Positions 9,118-18,510 of a DNA stretch of 64,000 nucleotides are shown here, one piece after another. The translations under genes and the position numbers were made by a program. Positions within the stretch are counted from its first letter, which is position 1, and every line of letters begins with the position of its first letter. Under the pieces are notes generated by a model. It saw only the letters and a list, made by a program, of their open reading frames with translations. It ran no database searches and was not told where the DNA came from. The stretch spans positions 62,001 to 126,000 of the forward strand of contig NZ_JAKGCS010000019.1 in NCBI RefSeq assembly GCF_021556395.1. The letters are read 5' to 3'. Source of the DNA: Acuticoccus kalidii (GTDB lineage Bacteria > Pseudomonadota > Alphaproteobacteria > Rhizobiales > Amorphaceae).

Positions 9118-9708
9118 TTGACCCCAGTCCTTCGCGCGGCCGTCGCCGCCTTCGTCACACTCGCCCCGCTCGCCACCATCGCGAAGGCGGATCCCAACCT
9201 TGCCGTCGGCCGGGCGAATCATGCCGGCTACGACCGCCAGCGTCATTGCACGATGTTCGCGATCGCCCCGCGCGTCGCAATCACCGCCTCGCATTGTCTG
9301 AGGGGCCTCGACGCGGCGCAGATGCAGCTTTTGTTCGGCTATGACCGGATGGGCTGGGCGCTCCACACCAATCCGACTCGGGCCGTCGATCTCGGCCGGG
9401 ACGTGACGGCGCTCTGCCTGGCGCAGGACGCGCCCGCGACGCTCGCGATCGGCGAGGCGGACGGGGCGGAGACGGTCGACGTGATCGGCTATGCCCGGCG
9501 CCGCCAGCACGCGCAGACCGACTCCGCGTGCCGGATCGTCTCGCGCGACCGGGACAAGCTGCTCCTCGATTGCCCGCAAGATCCCGGCACGTCGGGCGGT
9601 CCCGTCCTCGGGGCCGATGGCGGCGTGATCGCCATGATGTCGGCGACGGCGCGCGACGCGTCCTTTGCCGTGCGGCTGCCGGCGGGCGCGGCCGAGGCGT
9701 GCCGGTGA
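9118..9708 (+). CDS. Trypsin-like serine protease, secreted
   Basis: 196 residues with a signal peptide (about 1-24) and a complete chymotrypsin-type triad: His59 (ITASHC), Asp95 (GRDVTAL) and Ser159 (GTSGGP). The His and Ser motifs also carry the expected flanking cysteines. The start is TTG at 9118, eight bases after the preceding stop, suggesting coupling with the small secreted protein. It is compact for the family and has no PDZ domain, so it is not a DegP/HtrA. Expected location is the periplasm. It lies just upstream of glyS, a position with no obvious functional link. Confidence 0.8.
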   Translation: MTPVLRAAVAAFVTLAPLATIAKADPNLAVGRANHAGYDRQRHCTMFAIAPRVAITASHCLRGLDAAQMQLLFGYDRMGWALHTNPTRAVDLGRDVTALCLAQDAPATLAIGEADGAETVDVIGYARRRQHAQTDSACRIVSRDRDKLLLDCPQDPGTSGGPVLGADGGVIAMMSATARDASFAVRLPAGAAEACR

Positions 9709-9829
9709 GGAAAAGCGACTGATTCGACCGCGATTTTCGCGCGCCGGCAATGCAGCAATGCCGCGCGGGGCTTTCACCCCGCCGCGCCCAATGCTACCGA
9801 CCGCGGACGCGATCGAAACCGGCGAACCG

Positions 9830-11977
9830 ATGCCTGAACTCTTTGTCGAACTCTTGAGCGAGGAAATTCCCGCTCGGATGCAACGCCGCGCTGCGGGCGA
9901 CCTCACGAGGCTCGTCACCAATGCGCTGGTCGATGCCGGCCTCACCTATGAGGGCGCCTATGCGACGGCGACGCCGCGCCGTCTCGTCCTTGCCGTCACC
10001 GGCCTTCCGCCGCGCTCGCCCGACCGGCGCGAAGAGCGCAAGGGACCGCGCGTCGGTGCGCCGGAGAAGGCGCTCGAAGGCTTTATGCGCGCCGCGGGCC
10101 TTGCCTCGATCGACGAGGCGGAGGTGATGACCGATCCCAAAAAGGGCGACTTCTATATCGCCCGCACGACGGTTCCGGGGCGGGACACGATCACGATCGC
10201 CGCCGAGGTGATCGAGGAGACCGTTCGCCGCTTTCCCTGGCCGGTGTCGATGCGTTGGGGCGAGCGTTCGGCCGATCCGGCGCCGCTGCGCTGGGTGCGT
10301 CCGCTCACCTCCATCATCGCGACCTTCGGGCCGGACAACGAGGACCCGGAGATCGTGCCGGTCGATCTGCCGGGCGTTCCGGTGGGCGACACGACCGTCG
10401 GCCATCGGTTCCACGCACCGGGCAAGATCCGCGTGCGGCGGCTCGACGATTACAAGACATCGCTCGAAAAGGCGCGCGTGGTGGTCGATCTCGACCGGCG
10501 GCGTGACCAGATCCTGCACGACGCGAAGAATGCCTGTCACGCGCTCGGCCTCGACCTCGTGGAGGACGAGGGGCTTCTGGAGGAGGTGGCGGGCCTCGTC
10601 GAATGGCCGGTCGTCCATATCGGCCGTTTCGAGGATTGGGCGCTCGATCTTCCCGACGAGGTGATTCGCCTGACGATCCGCGAGAATCAGAAGTGTTTCG
10701 TCACCCGCGACGCGGCGACCGGTGCGCTCGCCAACGCCTTCGTGCTGACGGCGAATCTCGAAGCGCCGGACGACGGCGTTGCGATCACCGCCGGCAATGA
10801 GCGGGTGGTGAAGGCCCGGCTGTCCGACGCGCGCTTCTTCTGGGAGCAGGACCGCAAGACGCCGCTCGCGACGCACGCGAAGAAGCTCGAAGCCGTTACA
10901 TTCCACGAAAAGCTCGGCAGTCAGGCCGCGCGGGTCGAGCGGATCGCGGCGCTGGCACGCGAGATCGCGCCGGCCGTCGGCGCCGATCCCGACATCGCCG
11001 AGCGCGCGGCGCGCCTCGCGAAGGCGGACCTCGTGACCGGCATGGTCGGCGAGTTTCCCGAGCTGCAAGGCTATATGGGCCGCCGCTATGCCGAGGCGGA
11101 AGGTCTCGAAAGGGCGGTCGCGGCGGCGATCGAGGAGCATTATGCGCCGCTCGGCCCGAGCGACGCCGTGCCCGAGGCGCCGGTGTCCGTCACCGTCGCC
11201 CTCGCCGACAAGATCGACCAGCTCGTCTCCCTCTGGGCGGCGGGCGAGAAGCCGACCGGCTCCGGCGACGCGTTCGGCCTCCGCCGCGCGGCGCTCGGGA
11301 TCATCCGCCTGATCCTCGCCAACGCGCTGCGCGTGCCGCTGGCCGGTGGCGGCGCGGAGACGGTGATCGCCAAGACCTGGGCGCAGCTCCGCTCGCTCGA
11401 CGTCCACGCCGAGATGACGGCCGCGAGCGAGGCCGCGTCGGACGCATCCGGCGCGCCATGGATCGTCGATTTCATCCTCGAGCGCTTCATCGTCCAGCAG
11501 CGCGACGCCGGCGTGTCGGCGGACACGGTGCGGGCGATCATCCCGGTGCTCGCCACGATCGATCTCGTCGACATCGTGAACCGGATCGCCGCGCTCTCCG
11601 ATTTCCTCGCGAGCGAGGATGGCGCGACGCTGATGGCCGGCTACCGCCGTGCCACCAACATCCTGCGCGCCGAGGAAAAGAAAGACGGCCCCGTCTCGGG
11701 CGCGCCCGATATGGGCGTTCTCATCGAGCCGCAGGAGATTGCGCTTGCCGAGGCTGTCGCGCGGGTGAAGACCGACGTCGCCGAGGCCGTGGCGCGGGAA
11801 GACTATGCCGCCGCCATGGAGGCGCTCGCCGCGCTCCGTACGCCGGTCGACACCTTCTTCGACACCGTGCTCGTCAATGCGGAGGATGCCTCGCTGCGGT
11901 TCAACCGGCTGCGGATCTTGGCTGCTCTGCGGGAGACGACACTTCAAGTGGCGGACTTTTCCGCCATCTCCGGCTAA
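9830..11977 (+). CDS. glyS: Glycine-tRNA ligase beta subunit
   Basis: 715 residues, the usual length. It begins [18 protein letters not shown], the family hallmark, continues through [15 protein letters not shown] and the HD-like [16 protein letters not shown] region, and ends with the anticodon-binding-like C-terminal domain. With the alpha subunit (glyQ, not in this window) it charges tRNA-Gly. ATG 9830 is chosen because family homology begins exactly there; an in-frame ATG at 9791 is possible but would add non-conserved residues. glyQ normally sits close upstream in this order, so its absence is notable. lpd follows 36 bp downstream. Confidence 0.95.
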   Translation: MPELFVELLSEEIPARMQRRAAGDLTRLVTNALVDAGLTYEGAYATATPRRLVLAVTGLPPRSPDRREERKGPRVGAPEKALEGFMRAAGLASIDEAEVMTDPKKGDFYIARTTVPGRDTITIAAEVIEETVRRFPWPVSMRWGERSADPAPLRWVRPLTSIIATFGPDNEDPEIVPVDLPGVPVGDTTVGHRFHAPGKIRVRRLDDYKTSLEKARVVVDLDRRRDQILHDAKNACHALGLDLVEDEGLLEEVAGLVEWPVVHIGRFEDWALDLPDEVIRLTIRENQKCFVTRDAATGALANAFVLTANLEAPDDGVAITAGNERVVKARLSDARFFWEQDRKTPLATHAKKLEAVTFHEKLGSQAARVERIAALAREIAPAVGADPDIAERAARLAKADLVTGMVGEFPELQGYMGRRYAEAEGLERAVAAAIEEHYAPLGPSDAVPEAPVSVTVALADKIDQLVSLWAAGEKPTGSGDAFGLRRAALGIIRLILANALRVPLAGGGAETVIAKTWAQLRSLDVHAEMTAASEAASDASGAPWIVDFILERFIVQQRDAGVSADTVRAIIPVLATIDLVDIVNRIAALSDFLASEDGATLMAGYRRATNILRAEEKKDGPVSGAPDMGVLIEPQEIALAEAVARVKTDVAEAVAREDYAAAMEALAALRTPVDTFFDTVLVNAEDASLRFNRLRILAALRETTLQVADFSAISG

Positions 11978-12013
11978 CCTTGCGTCATAAGGACGACCCT
12001 TCGGAGGAATATA

Positions 12014-13432
12014 ATGGCTGACAACGGCTCCGCGTACGACGTCATCATCATCGGGTCGGGGCCTGGCGGCTACGTCACGGCGATTCGTGCCGCCCAGCTC
12101 GGTCTCAAGACCGCGATCGTCGAGAAGAAGCATCTCGGCGGCATCTGCCTCAACTGGGGCTGCATCCCGACGAAGGCGCTCCTGCGCTCGGCCGAGGTCT
12201 ATGACCACGCCAAGCACGCCAAGGATTATGGCCTGACCGTCAAAGATGTGAGCTTCGACATCGCGAAGGTGGTGGAGCGCTCGCGCGGCGTCTCCAAGCA
12301 GCTCAATAACGGCGTCGGCATGCTTCTGAAGAAGAACAAGGTCGACGTGATCTGGGGCACCGCCAAGGTCGAGAAGGCGGGGACCATCACCGTCGAAGAG
12401 GCGCCCGATGCGCCGAAGGGGGCGTTGAAGGGCGGCACCTACACCGCCAAGCACATCATCATCGCGACCGGCGCCCGCCCGCGCGCTCTGCCGGGTCTCG
12501 AGCCGGACGGCGAGGCGATCTGGACCTATTTCGAGGCGATGGTCCCGAAAGAGATGCCGAAATCGCTGCTCGTCGTCGGCTCCGGCGCGATCGGTGTCGA
12601 GTTCGCGAGCTTCTTCAACTCGATGGGCGCGAAGGTCACGATCGTCGAGGTGCTCGACCAGATCCTGCCGGTCGAGGACGCCGAGATCGCGGCGCACGTC
12701 CGCAAGCGGCTCGAAAAGCAGGGGATCGAGATCCTGACGAGCGCGAAGGTCACGAAGGTCGACAAGGGCAAGACCCAGAAGGTCACCATCGAGAAGGACG
12801 GCAAGACCGAGACGCGCGAGGTCGAGAAGATCATCTCCGCCGTCGGCGTCGTCGGCAATATCGAGAATCTCAATCTCGAAAAGCTCGGCGTGAAGACCGA
12901 ACGCGGCTGCATCGTGATCGACGGCTATGGCCGCACGAACGTCGACGGGATCTATGCGATCGGCGACGTCGCCGGCCCGCCGATGCTCGCCCACAAGGCC
13001 GAGCATGAGGGCGTCGTGTGCGTCGAGGCGATCGCGGGTCTGAAGCCGCATCCGCTCGACAAGCTGAAGATTCCGGGCTGCACCTATTGTCAGCCGCAGG
13101 TCGCCTCCGTCGGCCTCACCGAGGCGAAGGCGAAAGAGGCGGGCCGCAAGGTCAAGGTCGGCCGCTTCCCCTTCATCGGCAACGGCAAGGCGATCGCGCT
13201 CGGTGAACCGGAAGGCATCGTCAAGACGGTGTTCGACGCGGAGACGGGCGAGCTTCTCGGTGCGCACATGGCGGGCGCCGAGGTGACGGAGCTCATTCAA
13301 GGTTTCGTTGTCGCGATGAATCTCGAGACGACGGAAGAAGACCTGATGCACGCCGTCTTCCCGCATCCGACCTTGTCGGAAATGATGCACGAATCGGTCC
13401 TCAACGCGTACGGCCGCGCCATTCACATCTGA
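12014..13432 (+). CDS. lpdA: Dihydrolipoyl dehydrogenase (E3)
   Basis: 472 residues. The FAD site GSGPGGY is at 14-20 and the redox-active disulfide Cys45-Cys50 is in GGICLNWGCIPTK. The NAD site is in VVGSGAIGVEF, and the C-terminal dimer domain has the catalytic HPHPTLSE-type His-Glu pair (FPHPTLSEMMHE). It reoxidises dihydrolipoamide of the pyruvate dehydrogenase complex and possibly other 2-oxo acid complexes. CGGAGGAATATA gives a strong ribosome site. It is close behind glyS on the same strand, so partial co-transcription is likely. Confidence 0.95.
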   Translation: MADNGSAYDVIIIGSGPGGYVTAIRAAQLGLKTAIVEKKHLGGICLNWGCIPTKALLRSAEVYDHAKHAKDYGLTVKDVSFDIAKVVERSRGVSKQLNNGVGMLLKKNKVDVIWGTAKVEKAGTITVEEAPDAPKGALKGGTYTAKHIIIATGARPRALPGLEPDGEAIWTYFEAMVPKEMPKSLLVVGSGAIGVEFASFFNSMGAKVTIVEVLDQILPVEDAEIAAHVRKRLEKQGIEILTSAKVTKVDKGKTQKVTIEKDGKTETREVEKIISAVGVVGNIENLNLEKLGVKTERGCIVIDGYGRTNVDGIYAIGDVAGPPMLAHKAEHEGVVCVEAIAGLKPHPLDKLKIPGCTYCQPQVASVGLTEAKAKEAGRKVKVGRFPFIGNGKAIALGEPEGIVKTVFDAETGELLGAHMAGAEVTELIQGFVVAMNLETTEEDLMHAVFPHPTLSEMMHESVLNAYGRAIHI

Positions 13433-13610
13433 TTTTCGTCATCCTCGCGTCCCATTCAGCTCGCATACATTTGCAAGCACGCAATCGTCTCCGGTCGGGC
13501 TTCGGCCCGAGCGGGACAAAAGCGCGCCCCTGGTGATTCCATCGCCCCGCCCGGTCGCCGGACGGGGAGGGAGCACTAGGTGAGAGCGTGTGAATGAAAG
13601 GAAGGACGAC

Positions 13611-13979
13611 ATGGGACAGATGACGAAACTGGGTGTGGCAGCGGTGCTCGTTGCGGGATTGACCGTGCCCGCCTTCGCCCACGTCGCAGACGGACCGCAG
13701 CGCCAGACGCGTGACAGCGCCTCGCAGGAGACGTCGCTCGTGGTCGCGCAGCTCACCGACAAGGAAAAGGCCCGCCGCCAGCGCCAGGTCGAGGCCGAGC
13801 GCAACCGCCAGGCGCGTGAGGCTGTGCGCGACAAGAACCAAGCCGCGCGTGAGGCGACGCGTGACAAGAATCAGGGTGCCCGGCAAGCCGAAGCGCAGCG
13901 TACGCAGCAGCGCAGTGTCGATCGGCTCCAGGCCGAGATCGACGCGGAGAATAAGAAGGCTTTGATGCCGTCGCAGTAA
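13611..13979 (+). CDS. Secreted Arg/Gln/Ala-rich coiled-coil protein
   Basis: 122 residues from ATG 13611, which has AAGGAAGGA upstream; a GTG at 13590 in the same frame would add seven residues. A signal peptide (MTKLGVAAVLVAGLTVPAFA) is followed by a highly charged helix rich in Arg, Gln, Ala and Glu. It contains two near copies of a nine-residue unit, REA(V/T)RDKNQ. No catalytic motif is seen. The composition resembles the stalk of the next gene's OmpA protein, which suggests a related envelope role. A terminator hairpin follows, so it is its own transcription unit. Confidence 0.7.
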   Translation: MGQMTKLGVAAVLVAGLTVPAFAHVADGPQRQTRDSASQETSLVVAQLTDKEKARRQRQVEAERNRQAREAVRDKNQAAREATRDKNQGARQAEAQRTQQRSVDRLQAEIDAENKKALMPSQ

Positions 13980-14384
13980 GCCGACCAAGGCCTTCTTTCC
14001 CCTAAGTCTGATCGATACGACCAATTGGCTCCGGGTTTACTCGGAGCCTTTTCGTATGGCGGATGGCCGCAATGCAGCGTGTCGGTCCGCGCGAAGGCCC
14101 GTCGGCGGGGACGGTCAATCTTAAGTGTCTTTTATCGATGTTCGGTGCGGTCCGAAAGCATTGGATGGTGCGGAACGGACACGTGATTCAGCGGTTCCCG
14201 TTGGGTGGTAAGTCTCCTTCTGTGTTCATGACGAACGTGGACGTCTCGGCATCTGAAACTCTACCGCGGTGTGGCAGCGCAAGACGCGGTTCACCGGGGT
14301 GAATGCAATCTGAGCGGCCCATTCAGGAAGCATACAGAACGTGGCGACTAAAGAGCACTTTGTGCAATGCGAAAGGATGGGCAA
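13980..14384. other. Intergenic region upstream of the OmpA-repeat gene
   Basis: 405 bp with no convincing gene. The left end holds a terminator. The rest should carry the promoter of the OmpA-repeat gene. A possible 79-codon frame at 14063-14302 has no ribosome site or recognisable features and is not called. AAAGGATGGG just before 14385 is a good ribosome site. Confidence 0.5.
14024..14052 (+). terminator. Rho-independent terminator after the Arg/Gln-rich protein gene
   Basis: GGCTCCG at 14027-14033 pairs with CGGAGCC at 14042-14048, followed by TTTT. It ends the 13611-13979 gene. Confidence 0.75.
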
Positions 14385-16850
14385 ATGCGTCATGTGGTGA
14401 CATGCGCGCTGGCGGGATTAATGGCCACGACGGCCATCCCGGCGTCCGCGCGCTATGTGGGCCCGGAGGTCGCGACGATCGCGGCCCCAGGCGTCACCTT
14501 GGTCCAAGACAATTCCGAGGAACGCAAGCAGCGACGCGAACAGATCCGCGAACAGCGGCAACAGCAGCGCCAGGAAAGGCGCGAGCAGCGGCAGGAACAG
14601 CGCGCCAATCAAGGACAACCCAACGAGCAGCAGCGTCAGCGTCAGGCCGAACGCCAGCAGGAGCGCCAGCAGCAGCAGCGGGCGCGACAGGCCGAGGTTC
14701 AGCGCCAACGCCAAGAGGCGCAGCAGGCCGACCGCCAGCGTCAGCGCCAAGAGGCGCAGCAGGCTGAGCGGCAGCGTCAGCGTCAAGAGGCGCAGCAGGC
14801 CGATCGGCAGCGCCAGCGGCAAGAGGCGCAGCAGGCCGATCGGCAGCGCCAGCGGCAAGAGGCGCAGCAAGCCGAGCGGCAGCGTCAGCGGCAAGAGGCT
14901 CAGCAGGCCGATCGGCAGCGTCAGCGCCAGGAGGCGCAGCAGGCCGAGCGGCAGCGTCAGCGCCAGGAGGCGCAGCAGGCCGAGCGGCAGCGTCAGCGTC
15001 AAGAGGCACAGCAGGCCGAGCGTCAGCGTCAACGCCAAGAGGCGCAGCAGAACGAGCGCCAGGCTGAGCGTCAGCGTCAGCGCCAGCGTCAAGAGGCGCA
15101 GCAGAACGAGCGCCAGGCTGAGCGTCAGCGCCAGCGGCAGGAGGCGCAGCAGAACGAGCGCCAGGCTGAGCGTCAGCGTCAACGCCAAGAGGCGCAGCAG
15201 AACGAGCGTCAGGCCGAGCGTCAGCGCCAGCGGCAGGAAGAGCGTCAGGCCGAGCGCCAGCGCCAGCGCCAGGACGCGCAGCAGAATGAGCGGCAGCGTG
15301 AGCGCCAGGAGGCCGTGCAGGCCGAGCGGCAGCGTCGCCAGGAGGCCGTCCAGGCCGAGCGCGCAGAGCGTCGCCAGGAGCTGAACCGGAGCGATCGACA
15401 GAACGCCGTTCAGGAAGAGCGCCAGCGTCGTCGTCTCGACGAGCTGCGCGAAGAGCGCCGTGCCACGCGCGAGCGTGACAATCGCCAGGGCGCCGGCCAG
15501 GACGAGCGGGAGCGTCGCCGCGAAGCGATCCGCGAGGACCGTCAGCGCGAGCGTCAGGCCGATCGCCAGCGTGATCGTAACGACCAGCGCGATCGTAACG
15601 ACCAGCGCGAGGCCAACCGCGAACAGCGTCGGCTCGATGCGCTGCGTGATGAGCGCCGCGAAGCCCGCCGCGACGCGCGTCAGGACGAGCGCCAGCGTGA
15701 AATCCGCCTGGAGCGTCGCCGTGAGGTCCAGCGTGCCCGTGCGGAAGATCTCCGCGAGGCCAACCGCCGGTCCGAGCGCCGCGCCGACGAGCTGCGCAAC
15801 CGTCGCCAGGAGCTCCGCCGCGAGTTCCGCCGTGACCAGCAGGTCGCCGAGCGTCGCCGCGAGCGCGATCGCAACCGGTATGAGCGCGTGCGGGATTGGG
15901 AGCGCCGCGAGGCCGACCGTTACCGTGATGGTGGCCGGTGGGATCGTCGCGACTGGCGGTTCTTCGACGACGCCGACATCGTGCGTCGTGGCCGTGACCG
16001 CGTCGTCTACCGCGATTATGGGCGTCCGTTCATCGTGAACGCGCACCCGAACCGCTTCCGCTGGCGGGCCGATCGCTATGACGTCTACGGCTTCAACAAT
16101 GGTTGGACCGAAACCGTCGTCGTCCGTCCGAACGGCGTGCGCGTCGTCACGATCAGCGACAGCTATGGCTTGCCGATCCGCCGCTATCGCGAGACGCCGG
16201 GCGTCGGGATCGTCACCCTGTTCAACAACATGCCGCAATGGTGGGGCGGCAATCAGGACGTCATCGTCGACGTCCGTCCGGTCACGGTGAACATTCCGCG
16301 CAACGAGTACATCGTGGAGCCGTCGCGTGCGCCGGTCGAGCAGGTCTATCAGGCGGTGACGGCCGAGCCGGTCGCCCAGCTCGACCGCTCCTATACGCTG
16401 AACCAGGTGCTCTTCAATGAGAACCTGCGGGACTACATGCCCCGCGTCGATATCGACACGATCACCTTCGCCATGGATTCGGCCGAGGTGCCTTACGAAC
16501 AGATCGACACGCTCGAAGTCATCGGCGCGGCGATCGAGGAGGCCGTCGCCGACAACCCGCAGGAAGTGTTCCTCATCGAGGGTCACACCGATGCGGTCGG
16601 CGCGGATCTCTACAACCTCGAACTCTCCGATCGCCGGGCCGAATCGGTCGCGACGATCCTGACCGAGTATTTCGAGATCCCGCCGGAGAATCTCGTCTCG
16701 CAGGGCTTCGGCGAGCAGTATCTGAAGGAGCAGACCGACGGGCCGAGCCAGGTCAATCGCCGGGTCGCGATCCGCCGGATCACGCCGCTCCTGTCGACCG
16801 ATGACGAGATCGCCGGTCTCGACCAGGACGACCTCGCCAACATCGAGTAG
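14385..16850 (+). CDS. OmpA family outer-membrane protein with long Gln/Arg tandem-repeat stalk
   Basis: 821 residues from ATG 14385, which has GGATGGG upstream. A signal peptide (about 1-22) comes first. Next is a Q/R/E stalk made of 12-residue units (QRQRQEAQQAER type) and then 16-residue units (adding NERQ) at about residues 106-307. A more irregular Arg/Glu/Asp coiled region follows to about 520, then a mixed domain with RRYRETPGVGIVTLF. The C-terminal OmpA peptidoglycan-binding domain has ITFAMDSAEV and IEGHTDAVGADLYNLELS. It probably tethers the outer membrane or a surface layer to peptidoglycan, with the repeats acting as a spacer. Strong Arg bias makes the stalk very basic. Confidence 0.85.
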   Translation: MRHVVTCALAGLMATTAIPASARYVGPEVATIAAPGVTLVQDNSEERKQRREQIREQRQQQRQERREQRQEQRANQGQPNEQQRQRQAERQQERQQQQRARQAEVQRQRQEAQQADRQRQRQEAQQAERQRQRQEAQQADRQRQRQEAQQADRQRQRQEAQQAERQRQRQEAQQADRQRQRQEAQQAERQRQRQEAQQAERQRQRQEAQQAERQRQRQEAQQNERQAERQRQRQRQEAQQNERQAERQRQRQEAQQNERQAERQRQRQEAQQNERQAERQRQRQEERQAERQRQRQDAQQNERQRERQEAVQAERQRRQEAVQAERAERRQELNRSDRQNAVQEERQRRRLDELREERRATRERDNRQGAGQDERERRREAIREDRQRERQADRQRDRNDQRDRNDQREANREQRRLDALRDERREARRDARQDERQREIRLERRREVQRARAEDLREANRRSERRADELRNRRQELRREFRRDQQVAERRRERDRNRYERVRDWERREADRYRDGGRWDRRDWRFFDDADIVRRGRDRVVYRDYGRPFIVNAHPNRFRWRADRYDVYGFNNGWTETVVVRPNGVRVVTISDSYGLPIRRYRETPGVGIVTLFNNMPQWWGGNQDVIVDVRPVTVNIPRNEYIVEPSRAPVEQVYQAVTAEPVAQLDRSYTLNQVLFNENLRDYMPRVDIDTITFAMDSAEVPYEQIDTLEVIGAAIEEAVADNPQEVFLIEGHTDAVGADLYNLELSDRRAESVATILTEYFEIPPENLVSQGFGEQYLKEQTDGPSQVNRRVAIRRITPLLSTDDEIAGLDQDDLANIE
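14700..15305 (+). repeat. In-frame coding minisatellite: 36-bp then 48-bp tandem units
   Basis: Nine head-to-tail 36-bp units (14700-15023) each encode QRQRQEAQQ(A)(D/E)R. They are followed by 48-bp units encoding QRQRQEAQQNERQAER (15024-15071, 15126-15173, 15174-15221), one 54-bp variant (15072-15125), one 36-bp variant (15222-15257) and a degenerate 48-bp unit (15258-15305). All lengths are multiples of three, so unit gain or loss keeps the frame. Synonymous differences between units show they are not all recent copies. Confidence 0.9.
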
Positions 16851-16872
16851 GCCGGGTCACCGCACAAACAAG

Positions 16873-16909
16873 AAGGGCCTGCCGTCCATGACGGCAGGCC
16901 CTTTTTTTG
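16873..16909. terminator. Strong terminator between ompA-repeat gene and amidase gene
   Basis: GGGCCTGCCGTC pairs with GACGGCAGGCCC around a short loop and is followed by seven T. The A-rich left side lets it serve the convergent amidase gene as well. Confidence 0.9.
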
Positions 16910-16925
16910 TGCGCGCGCCGCCGCG

Positions 16926-18296
16926 TCAGGCGCTGCGGAGAATGCCTTCCATGGCCAGCGCGGCGGCAAGCACCGTCTCGTCCTCTCCGGCATTGGCCGA
17001 GACGAGGAAGGAGACCGGCAGCGGCGAGGGGCTCGACATTGGCATCGCGACGCCCGGAAGGTCGAGGAAGTTGCCGACCATCGTGTTGCGCAGCGACTTG
17101 AGGTTGACCGTGTTGAAGAGGTTCGGGTCGGCGTCGAGCGGGGCGATCTCCGGTGCGACATGCGGCACGGTCGGCCCGACGAGGAGCGCGCCCTCGAGCG
17201 AGGTCTTGAGGCTCTTCGCGAGGCTGACGCTCGCCCGCATGACGGTCAGAAGATCGTGCGCGCTCATCTGCTTGCCGCGCAGGATGCGCGCGACGACGCG
17301 GCCGTCCATCTCTTCGACGTCCGCCCCCTCGACGCGATCGCGGTGATAGTCGTAGGCCTCGACCGCGGTCACGGTGCCGTAATCGGCCATGATGCGCGCG
17401 GCTTCGCCGAGTTCCGGCACGACACGGGTCGAGACCTTCGCCCCGGCGCGCTCGAGCCGTTTGATCGCGGCCTCGAAGGCGTCGATCACAGCCGGCTCGC
17501 AATCGTCGAGGAAGAGGGTTTCGGAGATCACGAGGTGGAGGCCCGCGATGTCGGCGCGTGCGATCGTCGGCGCGACCCCGCGCATCGCGGCGTCGAGGAG
17601 GACGCAATCCTCGACGGTGCGGGCGAGGGGGCCGACACTGTCCAGCGAATAAGAGAGGGGGGTGACGCCCCTTTTGTCGATGCGGCCGACGGTCGACTTC
17701 GCGCCGACGACGCCGTTGAAGGCGGCCGGCACGCGCACCGAGCCGCCGGTGTCGGAGCCGATCGCGGTCGTTGAGAGCCCGGCCGCGACGGCGACCGCGG
17801 AGCCGGACGACGATCCGCCCGGCGCACGCGGCGTCACGTCGTCATGCGGGTTGGGGCAGGTGCCATAATGCGGATTGAGGCCGAGGCCGGAATAGGCGAA
17901 CTCGGTGAGATTGGTCTTGCCGAGCGCGACCATTCCGGCGGCTGCGAGCTGGGCGACGACGGGGGCGTCGGTCTCGGCCGGGGCGGCATGGCGCAAAAGC
18001 TCCGAGCCGGCGGTCGTCACCTCGCCCGCCATGTCGAACAGATCCTTCCAGGCGACGGGGACGCCGTCGAGCGGGGAGGCGGGGCGGCCGTCTTTGTAGC
18101 GGGCTCGGGCGGCTTCGGCCTCGCGCAGCGCGCGCTCTCCGGTGACGGCGAGGAAGACCGCCGATCCCTCCGAGGCGGCGATGCGGTCGAGCAGCACCTC
18201 GGTCACGGCGACGGGATCGGCATCGCCCGTCAGATAGGCGCGCGCCAGCGGCGCGGCGGCGAGATTGGCGGCGCTATCGGAAGTCAGATCGGTCAC
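16926..18296 (-). CDS. Amidase (amidase signature family)
   Basis: 456 residues with the full Ser-cisSer-Lys triad: Lys84 (AWKDLFD), the Ser-rich GGSSSGSA at 161-167 and the nucleophile Ser186 (DTGGSVR). It hydrolyses a carboxamide. The lack of a GatB partner nearby, and its length, make it a stand-alone amidase rather than GatA. Specificity is unknown. It starts with ATG at 18296. The 214 bp to the next gene on the same strand hold no recognisable feature. It ends at a shared terminator. Confidence 0.88.
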   Translation of the reverse strand: MTDLTSDSAANLAAAPLARAYLTGDADPVAVTEVLLDRIAASEGSAVFLAVTGERALREAEAARARYKDGRPASPLDGVPVAWKDLFDMAGEVTTAGSELLRHAAPAETDAPVVAQLAAAGMVALGKTNLTEFAYSGLGLNPHYGTCPNPHDDVTPRAPGGSSSGSAVAVAAGLSTTAIGSDTGGSVRVPAAFNGVVGAKSTVGRIDKRGVTPLSYSLDSVGPLARTVEDCVLLDAAMRGVAPTIARADIAGLHLVISETLFLDDCEPAVIDAFEAAIKRLERAGAKVSTRVVPELGEAARIMADYGTVTAVEAYDYHRDRVEGADVEEMDGRVVARILRGKQMSAHDLLTVMRASVSLAKSLKTSLEGALLVGPTVPHVAPEIAPLDADPNLFNTVNLKSLRNTMVGNFLDLPGVAMPMSSPSPLPVSFLVSANAGEDETVLAAALAMEGILRSA

Positions 18297-18510
18297 TCGG
18301 GAGCCCCCTACGGATTGGCATTCTTCTTTAGCGCATCGCCGGGGCGGATTGCACGGCGCGCGGCAAAATGGGGATGGTGCGCCGCCTCGCCCCGCGCACG
18401 GCGAGCGTCACCGCGTGGCCCGCCGCGGGGAATGGTCGGCGGAGGCGGAAGGCGTCGCCGGCGATTTTGCCGGTCTCGGAGCGTGGGCGGGCCGGACTAC
18501 GGGCGGAGGC

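Noticed and set aside
9794-13426. A 1,210-codon open frame on the minus strand across glyS and lpdA
   Set aside because: It is antisense to two certain genes. Its Arg/Asp/His-rich composition is what high-GC third-position bias produces in the mirror frame.
14063-14302. A 79-codon frame between the two Arg/Gln-rich genes
   Set aside because: There is no ribosome site, the composition is unlike neighbouring proteins, and it occupies the expected promoter region.
14700-15305. CRISPR-like array
   Set aside because: The units are contiguous with no unique spacers, and they encode an in-frame protein repeat.
14418-16586. A 722-codon minus-strand frame opposite the OmpA-repeat gene, rich in Leu-Ala-Leu
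   Set aside because: It is the complement of the Gln/Arg repeat, so its leucine-rich look is an artefact of the repeat. It has no signal, start context or domain.
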